The notes: generated from the letters alone by a model not told the origin. A stretch of DNA of 64,000 nucleotides from Candidatus Fraserbacteria bacterium (GCA_029262795.1 JAJCYT010000025.1:1-64000); one strand, 5' to 3'. Positions 17,085-26,250 are shown, counted from the stretch's first letter. Program-made: numbers and translations.

Positions 17085-18833
17085 TTACGACAACAAGGTT
17101 TTCTCAGTTTCTGACGATAACTGCTTCTGGGCCTGTTGCATTTGATACAGATGCCGATAAAAACCCTCTCTGGCAATCAATTCCAGATGGGTCCCTTGAT
17201 CTGCAATTTTCCCCTCTTCATCTAACACGATAATTTGATCTGCATCCTGAACTGCAGAAATACGATGTGCGATGATGATGGACGTTCTCGCACTGAGGAA
17301 GTTTTCCAGGTTAGACAAAATTTCTTCTTCTTTTTCAGCATCCACTGCCGACAGACAATCGTCCAAGATCAATAATTTAGGATCAACAAGCAAAGCGCGC
17401 GCAATGCCCATCCTCTGTTTTTGTCCACCACTGAGTGATACCCCGCGTTCGCCCACAATGGTGTCCAATCCATCTGGGAACCCTTTGATATCGTCATACA
17501 TGCCAGCCAATTCTACCGCGCGAACAATTTGCTCTTCATTGGCATTTGGGTTGCCGAAACGAATGTTTTCACGAAGTGTGTCTGAAAACAAAAATGGGTC
17601 TTGTGGCACCATGCCCACCTGATCCCTGAGGGCTTGCATTTCCAATTCTTGAACATCCAGGTCGCCATAAAAAACAGTCCCTTTGGGCGGGTCAAACAAG
17701 CGCACAATTAAGTTAATGAGCGTGCTTTTACCAGACCCCACTGGCCCCACAATGCCAAGCGTTTTACCATTCTCCACTTTCAAATTGATGTCCTGTAAGA
17801 CTTGAACCCCCTTATTGTAAGCAAAGGTCAGGTTCCGAACTTCTAGATTGGCGGTGGCCGGAATAGGCTTTGGGTTGGCGGGATTGGCAATTTCAGGTTC
17901 AGTGTTGAAAATTTTGTTTAAGCGATTCATGGAAGCAGATCCGCGCTGCAATACGTTGACCATAAAGCCCAAAGCCATCATGGGCCACACCAGCATGGTT
18001 AAGTAAAGGGTGAATTGAGCAAACTCTCCAATGGTGATGGCGCTGGTAATTACTCGAGTACCACCCGCCCACAACAGGAGCGCAGTGCCCAGGCCACTCA
18101 AAAATGAAATGCTGGGGTCAAACATCCCCCACACTTTGACCAAGTGCATGTTGGTGTCGATAAATTTTTGATTGGCTTCAGAATAATCTCGTTCCATGCC
18201 GGTTTCCTGAACAAAGCTTTTGACCACCCGAATGCCACTCAGTGCCTCACGAACTTTTTCCATCAAAATTGAAAAACCTTCCTGCACCATTTGGAATCGT
18301 TTGTGAATCACACGTCCAAAACCCAGCACGACCATGCCGACGAAAGGAAGGGGTAAAATAACGTAGAATGTCAATTCTACGTTAATCGACATCATCAGAA
18401 TAAGGGTAGCGGTGGTCATCAAGATAAAATCAGCCAATGTAAGCACCCCAAACCCACAGGCGCGCATCACGGCTTCCATGTCGTTGGTGGCGTGGGCCAT
18501 TAAATCGCCAGTTTTTGTTTGGGTGTAATAGGGGGCGCTGAGTTTTAACAAATGATCGTAAAAACGCGCGCGTAATTGACGTTCAATTCGCCGCGCGGCA
18601 CCCACCAAAAAATAGCGCCACAGAAAACGGAAAATCAGCCCTGTGGCTGAATAGGCAAGAATCATCAAACTATATTGCCAAATTAAATCAGACTGGCCAC
18701 GCGCCAATTGATCAATGGACTCTTTGATGAAATAAGGAATCACCAAGATAGTGACATCCACTGCAATCAATGCCACCAATCCTATTGCAATTCGTGCACG
18801 ATATTGCCATAAAAAACGAATGATATCTTTCAT
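17085..18833 (-). CDS. ABC transporter, fused permease/ATPase (multidrug or lipid exporter type)
   Basis: This 582-residue half-transporter has an N-terminal six-helix exporter domain (about 15-310) followed by an ATPase with Walker A GPVGSGKST, signature LSGGQKQR, Walker B LLILDDCLSAVD and H-loop IIAHRISAV. The layout matches the MdlB/YheI/BmrA-type exporters, which act as dimers. I start at the ATG at 18833, with GAGGGG nine bases upstream. The frame is open to 18932, but the added residues do not look like family sequence. The walker-B CLSAVD variant is common in heterodimer-type exporters, but no partner gene is adjacent. Substrate unknown. Confidence 0.9.
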   Translation of the reverse strand: MKDIIRFLWQYRARIAIGLVALIAVDVTILVIPYFIKESIDQLARGQSDLIWQYSLMILAYSATGLIFRFLWRYFLVGAARRIERQLRARFYDHLLKLSAPYYTQTKTGDLMAHATNDMEAVMRACGFGVLTLADFILMTTATLILMMSINVELTFYVILPLPFVGMVVLGFGRVIHKRFQMVQEGFSILMEKVREALSGIRVVKSFVQETGMERDYSEANQKFIDTNMHLVKVWGMFDPSISFLSGLGTALLLWAGGTRVITSAITIGEFAQFTLYLTMLVWPMMALGFMVNVLQRGSASMNRLNKIFNTEPEIANPANPKPIPATANLEVRNLTFAYNKGVQVLQDINLKVENGKTLGIVGPVGSGKSTLINLIVRLFDPPKGTVFYGDLDVQELEMQALRDQVGMVPQDPFLFSDTLRENIRFGNPNANEEQIVRAVELAGMYDDIKGFPDGLDTIVGERGVSLSGGQKQRMGIARALLVDPKLLILDDCLSAVDAEKEEEILSNLENFLSARTSIIIAHRISAVQDADQIIVLDEEGKIADQGTHLELIAREGFYRHLYQMQQAQKQLSSETEKTLLS

Positions 18834-19026
18834 AAGAAGAAGCCCCTCACGCCCAATTGAATTATAGAAGCCCCTTTTCACTCCCGCAAATAAACCTTTG
18901 CTTACAGTAGTCAAAAATTTGTAAGTGTTCATTTAGAGATCAATGCTGTGGTCATTTCTAGAAATCTAAACGAGAGGGAGGATTATTAAAGGCCGAAATA
19001 GTAGATTATCATAAGCAATGCGTCTA

Positions 19027-19296
19027 TCAAGATGTCTTCAATTGAATTGAGACTCCCAGCGCCGCCAACACCTTGTAAAGTGTTCTCAGGTTCACGTTCT
19101 GTCCATTTTTCAACTTCGATATGACTGTCTGTGTGGTGTGAGCTTTTTTGGCAAGCTCAGTTTGAGAATAACCAAGTTTCTCTCGAAGTGTCGCAATCTC
19201 TGCTGAGATTCTTAATAATTCTAAACCTTCCTCAAAGGATTCTCTAACCTCAGAATTTTCTAAAGCTTTTTCCTTAAATTTCTGATATTTATTCAT
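19027..19296 (-). CDS. HigA-like XRE-family antitoxin
   Basis: This 89-residue protein has an XRE/Cro helix-turn-helix at about 36-87 (LREKLGYSQTELAKKAHTTQ then VISKLKNGQNVNLRTLYKVL). Such proteins neutralise the partner toxin and repress the operon. It overlaps the upstream toxin ORF by 8 bp, in the toxin-first order usual for HigBA (Gp49-type) modules. Confidence 0.8.
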   Translation of the reverse strand: MNKYQKFKEKALENSEVRESFEEGLELLRISAEIATLREKLGYSQTELAKKAHTTQTVISKLKNGQNVNLRTLYKVLAALGVSIQLKTS

Positions 19297-19636
19297 TTTT
19301 TAGCCTTTCGGTATCTCTTTGCATCCATTCTATCGCTAACTTTTTATCTTTCTCAGGAACTTTAGCAGTGTTTTTTCTAAAATCATGAAGAAGTTTAAAA
19401 GTTCGTTTTTTGTCGGCGTAATAAAGGATTCGGAATTTGTTTTTCCCAAATTGGGTTCGTAACTCTCTAAGTCTGCCAAGCACTTAGCTTGAATGAGGGA
19501 ATCCTAAATTCACGCCAAAATCTTCAAGCACTTGCAAAGTTTGGAGAACTTTCCCTAGATGATTTGCTGGGAGTGATTCAAGAAAATTTTCAACAGGGAA
19601 ACTCCCTTCGTCATCTTCGAAAAATCCACTTTCCAA
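19289..19636 (-). pseudogene. HigB/RelE-like (Gp49 family) toxin interrupted by a stop codon
   Basis: Read from a TTG at 19636 the frame encodes an N-terminal half with FPVENFLESLPANHLGKVLQ and LEDFGVNLGFPHSS. It then meets TAA at 19484-19486 and continues in the same frame as VLGRLRELRTQFGKNKFRIL to the natural stop at 19289. The two halves join seamlessly into a typical ~115-residue Gp49/RelE-family mRNA interferase, so a single nonsense change has split it. A GTG immediately after the stop could allow the 64-residue C-terminal half to be made. The antitoxin downstream is intact, consistent with toxin inactivation. Confidence 0.75.
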
Positions 19637-19815
19637 TTCCCTAATCAATTACATACGATCATATATAAAGATCAAGAGGCAGTATTTCTTATTCCATACT
19701 TGAAAATGTCAGGTTTTGTCAGGTTCTAAAGTTTGTCGTTTAGCCATAAAAATGAACATACTTTAAGAAACACTTGGTATGAACATGCTAAGAAATCTTA
19801 ACCCGGATTTCCTGT

Positions 19816-20055
19816 ATGGAATCCAGAATTCGGGTGCAATGGCACATGAAGAACGTACTAAGGAATGGGGATATCACAGTTCTGAGAGTTCCAATTCAGC
19901 CACATCCAAAGGGTGAAACCAAAAAGGGCATGTTGCGTGTCAATTTCGACCGATCCAAGATGATCAGCGATGCAGGTCTACTGGCGTATCGGGAACTCGA
20001 CGAGGCACTGGGCCGTACGCAGACGACAGAAGGTGTTTTGGAAGAAAGGCGATGA
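19816..20055 (+). pseudogene. N-terminal fragment of an IS1380-type transposase
   Basis: Residues 38-65 of this 79-codon frame (GMLRVNFDRSKMISDAGLLA, then YRELDEALG) match the conserved N-terminus of IS1380-family transposases. The frame ends at TGA after about 80 codons, while full-length enzymes have roughly 430-480 residues, so this is a remnant. The surrounding gap 19637-20229 holds no other gene. A TTGACG at about 20087 may belong to the promoter of the downstream DUF885 gene. Confidence 0.55.
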
Positions 20056-20229
20056 CAAATTCCTTTCTTCCATCTAAATATTTTTGAGTTGACGAAAAAC
20101 GGCCTTTTGAGCAACAATAGAGATACAGAAAAAAAACAGGGCCTGATAGAATAAGCTTTGTCGATGAAATTAATAAGATTTATCATATTCAAATCATTCA
20201 TATGCACCGAGTAGGGGGACAGTAAGGTT

Positions 20230-22071
20230 ATGGTCAACCGAAAAATTCTCTTGATGGTGTTGGGATTGATTGTTTGGGTTGGTGTTGGGTTTTTGATTTC
20301 TTTGTCTTCGGACGATACATCGACGGCCAGCACTCAAACTTCTGAGGCAATCATTTTTGATATTGTCTTGCGTAGCAATGGCTCTGTCAGCGCTTTTCAT
20401 GAGCTGTTTTTTGAAGCTTGGGTCAATCGTTTTCCAGAGTGGGCAACGAGCTTGCGCATGTTTGGTGATCAACCCGATCCTGGCGGCGCACTGTTAAATG
20501 ATCTGTCGCTTCAAAAACAGCGTGAGGATTTTAACTTTGCCAGGGAAGGCTTGGCCCAATTGAGGACGTTTGACCGCGGGTCTCAAACCGAAAATGAGCT
20601 TCTGACCACAGATATCCTGGCCTGGTATTTGGAAGACATCGTGAACAGAGAATCGTTTCATTTTCGCAATTTCCAATTCCTCCCTGTCGCCACTATCTCC
20701 TCTGGCTTAAGCGATTTTATGATGAACCAGCACACGATAGCGTCTAAACAGGATGCCGAAAACTATATCTCAAGGCTCAATAATGTTGAGACCAAATTCG
20801 ATCAACTGATCGAGATGCTCGTTTACCAGGAAGAACAGGGCATCATCCCTCCCCAATTCGCGCTCGAAAGGGTGCAAGGGGGACTGTCTCTACACAATGG
20901 CAATCCACTGCACAATGTGCTTTACACCTCGTTTGCTGAAAAACTCGAACAGCTTGCCAGCATCAGCGAAGATGAGAAACAACAACTCAAGGACGAGGTC
21001 GCTGACGCCATCCGAACTAAAGTCCGACCGGCTTACAGTAAGTTAAGAAACTATATTGGGAACCTTATTCAGAAAGCGGGAGATATTGGAGGACTTTGGC
21101 ATCAGCCCGATGGCGATGCTTATTATGCAAGCGCGCTGCGTCACTACACCACCACCGATTTAACACCCGAAGAGATTCATCAGCTTGGTTTGGTTGAGGT
21201 AGAACGGATTCAAAACGAAATGCGCCCCATCTTCGCAGAACTCGAGTTGAATCATGAAGAATCAGATTTCGGAAAGTTGATGAGGGAATTTTGGGCATTG
21301 GCCGAAGCCGCGAATGGTGTGGAATATCAAAACACCGAAGCAGGGCGTGCACGTGCGCTTGCCGGCTATATAGAAATCGTGAATGAAGCCGAAGAAGCAG
21401 TAGCGTTTTTATTTAATCGAATGCCCAGTGTACCCCTTCAGATTGAGGCATCGTTCGGCACTTTCTATACGCCGCCTAGCTTGGATGGGACCATTCCGGG
21501 CACATTTTTTATATCTCTAACTCAACCCCGCCCGCTTTGGCGGGTTCGTACGCTGGCTTATCATGAAGCCATCCCCGGCCATCATCTCCACCTTGGTCTT
21601 CAAGTAGAGTTGAATTTATCTACGATTCAAAGTGTCATCATTTTTACGGGCCACACTGAAGGCTGGGGCCTATATGCCGAAAGGCTGGCACGCGAAATAG
21701 GGCTTTTCCCAGACCTATATAGCACCGTTGAAAACCTATGGTGGGAGTTGCTTCGTGCAGGACGCCTTGTGGTGGATACGGGCATCCACCACAAGCGTTG
21801 GACGCGAGAGGAAGGAAAAGATTATTACGACCAAAACTTGGGCAGTCCTTTAGGCCATGAAATAGACCGATATGCCATGCGACCGGCTCAGGCTACGGCA
21901 TATAAGGTGGGAGAGCTCAAAATACTCGAACTCAAAGAGCGCGTTAGGAACGCACTCGGAGAACGCTTTGATATCAAAGTGTTTCACGACTTGATGCTGG
22001 GGTATGGCCAGATGCCATTCAACGTATTAGATCAGCAGGTCGATGCCTTTATCCAGCGCGAATCTCAGTAA
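20230..22071 (+). CDS. DUF885-family zinc hydrolase, membrane anchored or exported
   Basis: This 613-residue protein has a single N-terminal hydrophobic segment (about 5-25, signal peptide or anchor) followed by a DUF885 domain. The family motif HEAIPGHH lies at 445-452, resembling an HExxH-type metal site, and GHTEGWGLYAERL follows. The C-terminal RPAQATAYKVGELKI is also typical. The family is thought to contain metallopeptidases, but substrates are poorly defined. The periplasmic location is inferred from the N-terminus. It lies between two transposon remnants. Confidence 0.85.
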   Translation: MVNRKILLMVLGLIVWVGVGFLISLSSDDTSTASTQTSEAIIFDIVLRSNGSVSAFHELFFEAWVNRFPEWATSLRMFGDQPDPGGALLNDLSLQKQREDFNFAREGLAQLRTFDRGSQTENELLTTDILAWYLEDIVNRESFHFRNFQFLPVATISSGLSDFMMNQHTIASKQDAENYISRLNNVETKFDQLIEMLVYQEEQGIIPPQFALERVQGGLSLHNGNPLHNVLYTSFAEKLEQLASISEDEKQQLKDEVADAIRTKVRPAYSKLRNYIGNLIQKAGDIGGLWHQPDGDAYYASALRHYTTTDLTPEEIHQLGLVEVERIQNEMRPIFAELELNHEESDFGKLMREFWALAEAANGVEYQNTEAGRARALAGYIEIVNEAEEAVAFLFNRMPSVPLQIEASFGTFYTPPSLDGTIPGTFFISLTQPRPLWRVRTLAYHEAIPGHHLHLGLQVELNLSTIQSVIIFTGHTEGWGLYAERLAREIGLFPDLYSTVENLWWELLRAGRLVVDTGIHHKRWTREEGKDYYDQNLGSPLGHEIDRYAMRPAQATAYKVGELKILELKERVRNALGERFDIKVFHDLMLGYGQMPFNVLDQQVDAFIQRESQ

Positions 22072-22102
22072 GTGTTTAGATCTTTATGAGTTTACATGAG
22101 AT

Positions 22103-22742
22103 GGATGTGTCGCAAAGAATTGGTTGGGGTAGAATCGAGACAGTTTTATCCTCAGCAAAAAAACTCAGTTTAGGCCAATCCAAGCACGCTTGAGGCAAAT
22201 CTCGCCTGACCAAGAATGTCGCCTCTAGGTACGCCACTCACTTGCCCTTTGCGAATCATGTTCATGGCTTCAAAGCCAGCCAGCGTGTTTTTAGCAGTCC
22301 AGAAGGAGCCAAACCCCATTCCCGGATTGACCAATCGTTTGATGAAACGATGATCTTGCTCAACGATGTTGTTGAGGTTCCTGATCTGCCTGAGCTTGCA
22401 GCACTTGGGAATAATACCCTCAGATCGGATTTGCTCAAAAGCTGCTGGATAGGCTGGATTTTTGTCAACAGTCATGGCATAGGGTGGCGCACCGTGAGGT
22501 GTTTGGATCACTTTACGAAAGAAACGTTTGGCTGAACGACCATCCCGTTTAGCACTGAGCATAAAGTCGATGGTTTGTCCATTTGGATCTACAGCTCGAT
22601 ACAAATACTTCCATTTTTCTTTGACCTTAATGTAAGTTTCGTCAACACGATGATCTCAGCCTGAAACTGACGCCATTTGAACGGATCCCTGGAATTCGTT
22701 CAGCCACTTTATCACTTGCGCCAATTTCTTGCGACAATACCT
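22103..22742 (-). mobile_element. Internally deleted IS6-family element with transposase pseudogene
   Basis: Terminal repeats GGATGTGTCGCAAAGAATTG (from 22103) and, from the other strand, GGTATTGTCGCAAGAAATTG (ending about 22742) bound a 640 bp element. On the minus strand the N-terminal block FKWRQFQAEII (about 22640-22690) is joined, out of frame and after deletion of the central part, to RVDETYIKVKEKWKYLYRAVD and the remaining DDE domain. The latter ends SSVLGLA at 22170. An open frame of 144 codons, 22170-22604, covers the C-terminal part. Its ends match those at 16730-17045, so both derive from one IS lineage. Confidence 0.85.
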
Positions 22743-22990
22743 CTTGTTGCTCCTTTATCATTAAGGAAGTGCAAATATGAGTTCATTTCAACGGAAACAT
22801 TATAGGTTTCGTAAATGCATCCAAAAGGGCTCTTAGACGTAATTGCCCCCCTATGACAGAATCTCTAACCGATCTGTTTAGTCTTCATAAAGTTGTTAGT
22901 TCATTCAGATATCCAACAAGGATGATGAATGAATGGAAAAGCACTTAGGAACGTTCATTTAAAAGCACCTCATGTTGACCGCCTTAAAAT

Positions 22991-23023
22991 ATGAGATGCT
23001 TAAACCTGTAACAGGGCCTCATT
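22991..23023 (-). terminator. Possible terminator after the small CxxC protein gene
   Basis: On the minus strand ATGAG...CTCAT encloses a smaller CCTGT/ACAGG hairpin, followed by ATTTTAA. It lies 44 bp beyond the stop of the CxxC protein gene. The rest of 22743-23066 has no gene that I can support. Confidence 0.35.
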
Positions 23024-23066
23024 TTTAATGGTATGTCTCTACAATTTCTTCAGGTCTAAAGTCTTG

Positions 23067-23237
23067 TTAGTTTCGTCTAGAATCCCGACTGCTCTCTCGT
23101 TTTTTGCGAGCGCAGTCTTTGCAATAAACTGGACGATCCGATTTCGGTTCAAATGGAAGTTCTTTTATTTGCTGGTTGCATTCTCCACAAGTGAGGTTCA
23201 AATTTTCCACATTAAACATCTTGCGTTCAAAGCCCAT
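23067..23237 (-). CDS. Small CxxC-x17-CxxC zinc-ribbon protein
   Basis: This 56-residue protein has CGEC, then 17 residues including PFEPKSDRPVY, then CKDC, matching the CxxC-x17-CxxC domain (TIGR04272 type). A basic tail KKRESSRDSRR follows. The four cysteines should hold one zinc ion. The start at 23237 is chosen because AAGGA(AGG) lies eight bases upstream, although the frame remains open to 23375. Family members are small and functionally undefined; nucleic-acid binding is plausible from the basic tail (inference). It lies next to IS remnants. Confidence 0.7.
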   Translation of the reverse strand: MGFERKMFNVENLNLTCGECNQQIKELPFEPKSDRPVYCKDCARKKRESSRDSRRN

Positions 23238-23583
23238 ACCTGTCACCTTCCTTCTTTCGATGCTAGGCAGGTTACATGATGACCTACGACGAAAATTTTG
23301 CGTAGGAATTTTTGGTAATGGGTCAAAGGCAAAGTGCCATACCTCAAGAGTACTGGTTTGACAGCAGATAAACAAAGAGAAGCCTTATCCACTGTGTGAA
23401 CTACATTTCTAGCTATTGTTGAATAAACAATGTACAATATTTGCACCTGCGAAATTTGTAACTGCTTGTGGATTGTCTGTAAGCAAACAACGACATCGCT
23501 AGATTGGAGTCCATCTGCCAAACGTAACAATCACACGGGAGAAGTTCCTAGAAGACAGCCAAGGTAGAACGTTTTCTGATGTT

Positions 23584-24012
23584 GTGAATGATCCACAGCA
23601 ACCTTTCGAGGCAGTTCTAGAATTTTTTAATGATGAAAACAGGCAGCGTCGAATGGAGGAATCTGAGATTCACCACGACAGACCTGCATTGTCTGGTGTC
23701 GTCCGAGAGCTTGAATCTCATTCGGCCATCAATCGGACTCTGGCAGAGATACGCACGAACCGCAGCACACGATTAAGACAGACGATTGGTGTGGTGGTAC
23801 GCATGATCATGGTAGCCCGTGGTTGGCAGAAGACTGGCCGAAAAGGATCGCTGGGGGTGCGAGCTGGCAGGAACCCCTCGAAACCTGACCACAATACTGG
23901 TGGGTTAGCATTCTGGTTCATCCGTGCCGAGCGCTACGTGCGAACTGAAGGTATGCCGTTCCAATCAGTACGAGAGCGCAACCTAGAATTTGAGTCCACT
24001 ACGCCAAAGTAA
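23584..24012 (+). CDS. Uncharacterised protein, start uncertain
   Basis: This 142-residue protein begins with an acidic helix-rich part (PFEAVLEFFNDENRQRRMEE). The conserved-looking basic core GWQKTGRKGSLGVRAG and NTGGLAFWFIRAERYV follows. I do not recognise the family. The GTG at 23584 has no good ribosome binding site. The frame is open upstream to a TAG at about 23500 and reads sensibly (PNVTITREKFLEDSQG), so the true protein may begin earlier from a non-ATG codon. The gene lies alone in an accessory stretch rich in transposon fragments. Confidence 0.5.
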   Translation: MNDPQQPFEAVLEFFNDENRQRRMEESEIHHDRPALSGVVRELESHSAINRTLAEIRTNRSTRLRQTIGVVVRMIMVARGWQKTGRKGSLGVRAGRNPSKPDHNTGGLAFWFIRAERYVRTEGMPFQSVRERNLEFESTTPK

Positions 24013-24133
24013 TCATTTCGGGAAAAGCGGGCGGGCATTCAGCAAAAATAGCAACAGGGGCATGGATCAAACTTATTTTGCCAATGGAAGCGAAAGGCAA
24101 AAAAGAATTGTCTTAAACAATTAAGGGGCAACG

Positions 24134-24682
24134 ATGAATGCAAAAGAACAGTTTGAAAAATGGAAAAAGCGGGCCAAAACTGCTTTGATCAGCGCCATAT
24201 TCATAGGTTTTGGACTTGTTGTTGGCACATACATGGTTGCACCAAACTTAGCAAAGGGTCAGGAAGGATACATCCCAACATCTGTGTCACAAATGCCTGT
24301 AAAGGTCATTCAGTTGACTCATTTAGACGGCACGACAACTTTTCTTCCTGTACGCATAGCGGAGACTGTTGCTGCTCGCAAGGCAGGACTACGAGAGGTG
24401 GGTTCCAGTGCGATGGGCGATCTCTTGCTACTCTACGTTCACAGACGAGAAGTCAACCGATTTAACTACCAGATTGAGGATATTCGCGCTCCACTTGAAC
24501 TGGCTATCATCAACGCTGCTGGAGAAAGTGTGGCGATTGAGAAAACAGCACTGGGGGCGAATTTCCTTCTTGTATCTGAGCCTCATACCTGGGCGTTGGC
24601 TGCCAAGAGCGGATTGCTTAGCCAGTTAGGTATTGAAATAGGATCTATCATGGATATCGATATCATCAGCATGAATGACTAG
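24134..24682 (+). CDS. DUF192-domain protein with N-terminal membrane segment
   Basis: This 182-residue protein has one hydrophobic segment at about 17-35 (ALISAIFIGFGLVVGTYMV). The DUF192 domain follows from about 65: LPVRIAETVAARKAGL, then LLLYVHRREVNRFNYQIEDI, IRAPLELAIINAAGESVAIE and the final IEIGSIMDID. The domain normally carries a GL(M)x motif and a membrane-facing export signal; its function is unknown. ATG with AAGGGG five bases upstream. Single gene with its own spacing. Confidence 0.75.
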   Translation: MNAKEQFEKWKKRAKTALISAIFIGFGLVVGTYMVAPNLAKGQEGYIPTSVSQMPVKVIQLTHLDGTTTFLPVRIAETVAARKAGLREVGSSAMGDLLLLYVHRREVNRFNYQIEDIRAPLELAIINAAGESVAIEKTALGANFLLVSEPHTWALAAKSGLLSQLGIEIGSIMDIDIISMND

Positions 24683-24773
24683 CTCAATATAACTAGCAAC
24701 AGTGTTTGGTGACCAGAGATGATCCCGAAAACATTGATAATCATTCTAGATTGAAAGAGAGTGGGTGAATAAA

Positions 24774-24878
24774 ATGGGAGAGAAAAGCAAGAAGGATAAG
24801 GACAAAAAGGCAAAACAAATAAAAGCTAGTGAAGCTGCGAAAAAAGCTGCTAAAAAGAGAAAACAGGCAAAAGAATAG
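24774..24878 (+). CDS. Lysine/alanine-rich 34-residue protein
   Basis: ATG at 24774 to TAG at 24876-24878. About half the residues are lysine or arginine (KKDKDKKAKQ, AAKKAAKKRKQAKE), like the tail of a histone H1-type protein. A GAGAG stretch lies 12-16 bases upstream. It could be a real nucleic-acid-binding microprotein, or a chance frame in A-rich DNA. Confidence 0.35.
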   Translation: MGEKSKKDKDKKAKQIKASEAAKKAAKKRKQAKE

Positions 24879-24979
24879 ATTCTATATAAAATCTGAAGGC
24901 AACGTATTTGAAGGAATGCGACCCTAATATCTACAACTCTAATTATGGTGTGTTGTTTATGGTAAATTGAAGGCATTGA

Positions 24980-25630
24980 GTGAATAAACAAATCAAAACA
25001 CACAGTGGTTGGAGCGAATATTATGAGTGCGTTACTGCATCCTGTCGACCTCCGCGAGAATTGTTTTTTAGAGCGGTCAATCAGTTTAAAAAGAGCGGCC
25101 TCGTTGATCCTGTGGCCGTAGATTTAGGTTGTGGGATTGGGATCGAGAGCCTTGAACTATTACGTCAAGGGTGGCGAGTATTGTCGGTGGACTCACAGCA
25201 AGAGGCGCTTGACTATCTCAATAAGAACATGTCAGATGAGGTTAAGGATCACTCTCAAACATTTTGTGGCCTATTTGAGGAAGTTGATTTTCCCTCATGT
25301 GATTTCATCTGGGCCGGGAACAGTCTACCTTTTTGTTCTGCCGATCAACTTCACACTGTTCTTACCCGAATTGCAAGAGCTCTCAAACCTGGCGGCCGTT
25401 TTGCCGGAGATTTCTTCGCCCCACGCCACGCCTGGGCGGGAAATAAAAACATCAACACCTTCTCCACAAACGAACTCAAAACCGCTTTTCCCACTCTCGA
25501 AGCCGAATACTGGACGGTAGGTGAAGGTGAGGCTCAAGCCACACTCTACGATGTCGTACACTGGCACGTTCACACCATCGTCATGCGTAAGCCAAGCCCC
25601 GCTCCCTATGGAATTGAAAGCAAGGCTTAA
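24980..25630 (+). CDS. Class I SAM-dependent methyltransferase
   Basis: This 216-residue protein has motif I VDLGCGIGIESLELL at about 48-62, an acidic residue at the end of strand 2 (VLSVDSQQEAL), and FIWAGNSLPFCSADQL in the motif II/post-II position. A RALKPGGRFAGDFFA segment follows. This is the 7-beta-strand methyltransferase fold of the tellurite-resistance TehB-like/Methyltransf_25 group. GTG start with GAAGG six bases upstream. Substrate unknown. Monocistronic by spacing. Confidence 0.85.
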   Translation: MNKQIKTHSGWSEYYECVTASCRPPRELFFRAVNQFKKSGLVDPVAVDLGCGIGIESLELLRQGWRVLSVDSQQEALDYLNKNMSDEVKDHSQTFCGLFEEVDFPSCDFIWAGNSLPFCSADQLHTVLTRIARALKPGGRFAGDFFAPRHAWAGNKNINTFSTNELKTAFPTLEAEYWTVGEGEAQATLYDVVHWHVHTIVMRKPSPAPYGIESKA

Positions 25631-25714
25631 TCAATCATTCCAAATCTTATATAAAGATACATACTTTCTTAACAGAGGCAGAAATGAGAGGGTTTGTTGA
25701 AATAATCAATTAGT

Positions 25715-25909
25715 CTAACAACCTCGTAGTGACGCTTTTTTAGCCATGTGTTTCAGAACGGCTAGAGCATTTTCATCAATCATCATGCCTTTAGAATCTT
25801 TTCTTATTCCTTGAGGTAAAATTCGTGCAACAAATGAAATTATGTCTTGTACTTGGCAATTTTCTAAAGCCATCATCCGTGTTAACTGTGTGATTGTGTA
25901 TAAATGCAT
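25715..25909 (-). CDS. Small possible HTH protein
   Basis: This 64-residue frame starts at ATG (HLYTITQLTRMMAL) and ends KKASLRGC. It could form a MerR-like small helix-turn-helix (inference, weak). There is no Shine-Dalgarno. It lies in AT-rich DNA and is convergent with the methyltransferase gene. Confidence 0.3.
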   Translation of the reverse strand: MHLYTITQLTRMMALENCQVQDIISFVARILPQGIRKDSKGMMIDENALAVLKHMAKKASLRGC

Positions 25910-26055
25910 ATACCATTATTTTAACTTGGTGCGAGCAGTTTCCCTCTTACCATTGTCTCCTGTTAAGCAGGAACCTCAGCCAGTTTAATATCAAAAAGAA
26001 TTTACATAGGAGCGTTTTGGTTTCTTAAGTAAACACGAAATCGAAATGATCAAAG

Positions 26056-26188
26056 TGTCCCATAAACTAATTATGGGGTAGGTACCAAAACACCCAAACC
26101 CTCTTCTATATAAGGCTTTGTATCTTTCAGATTGTTTGGTTCTGGATTTCGTGTCCCAAAACCTCTCGATTTGGGGAGTTATGGGACA
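26056..26188. repeat. 133 bp stretch bounded by a 10 bp inverted repeat
   Basis: TGTCCCATAA at 26056 is matched by TTATGGGACA at 26179-26188. A further TTATGGGG copy lies beside the first arm, making a local hairpin (CCCATAA..TTATGGG). The length and termini are MITE-like. No coding sequence is inside. Confidence 0.35.
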
Positions 26189-26215
26189 GTTTCTTGTAAG
26201 CTTCTAACAAGTTAT

Positions 26216-26250
26216 TCAATGCAACTATGGTTATTAAGTTGCAACAACAA
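26216..26250. repeat. Repeat copy A (dyad) upstream of the hemolysin III gene
   Basis: Contains ATGCAAC, then TGGTTATTAAGTTGCA, giving a GCAACT/AGTTGC dyad. The same block recurs at 27236-27272 (copy B) beyond the gene, and a looser copy C occurs at 32243-32278. Confidence 0.5.
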
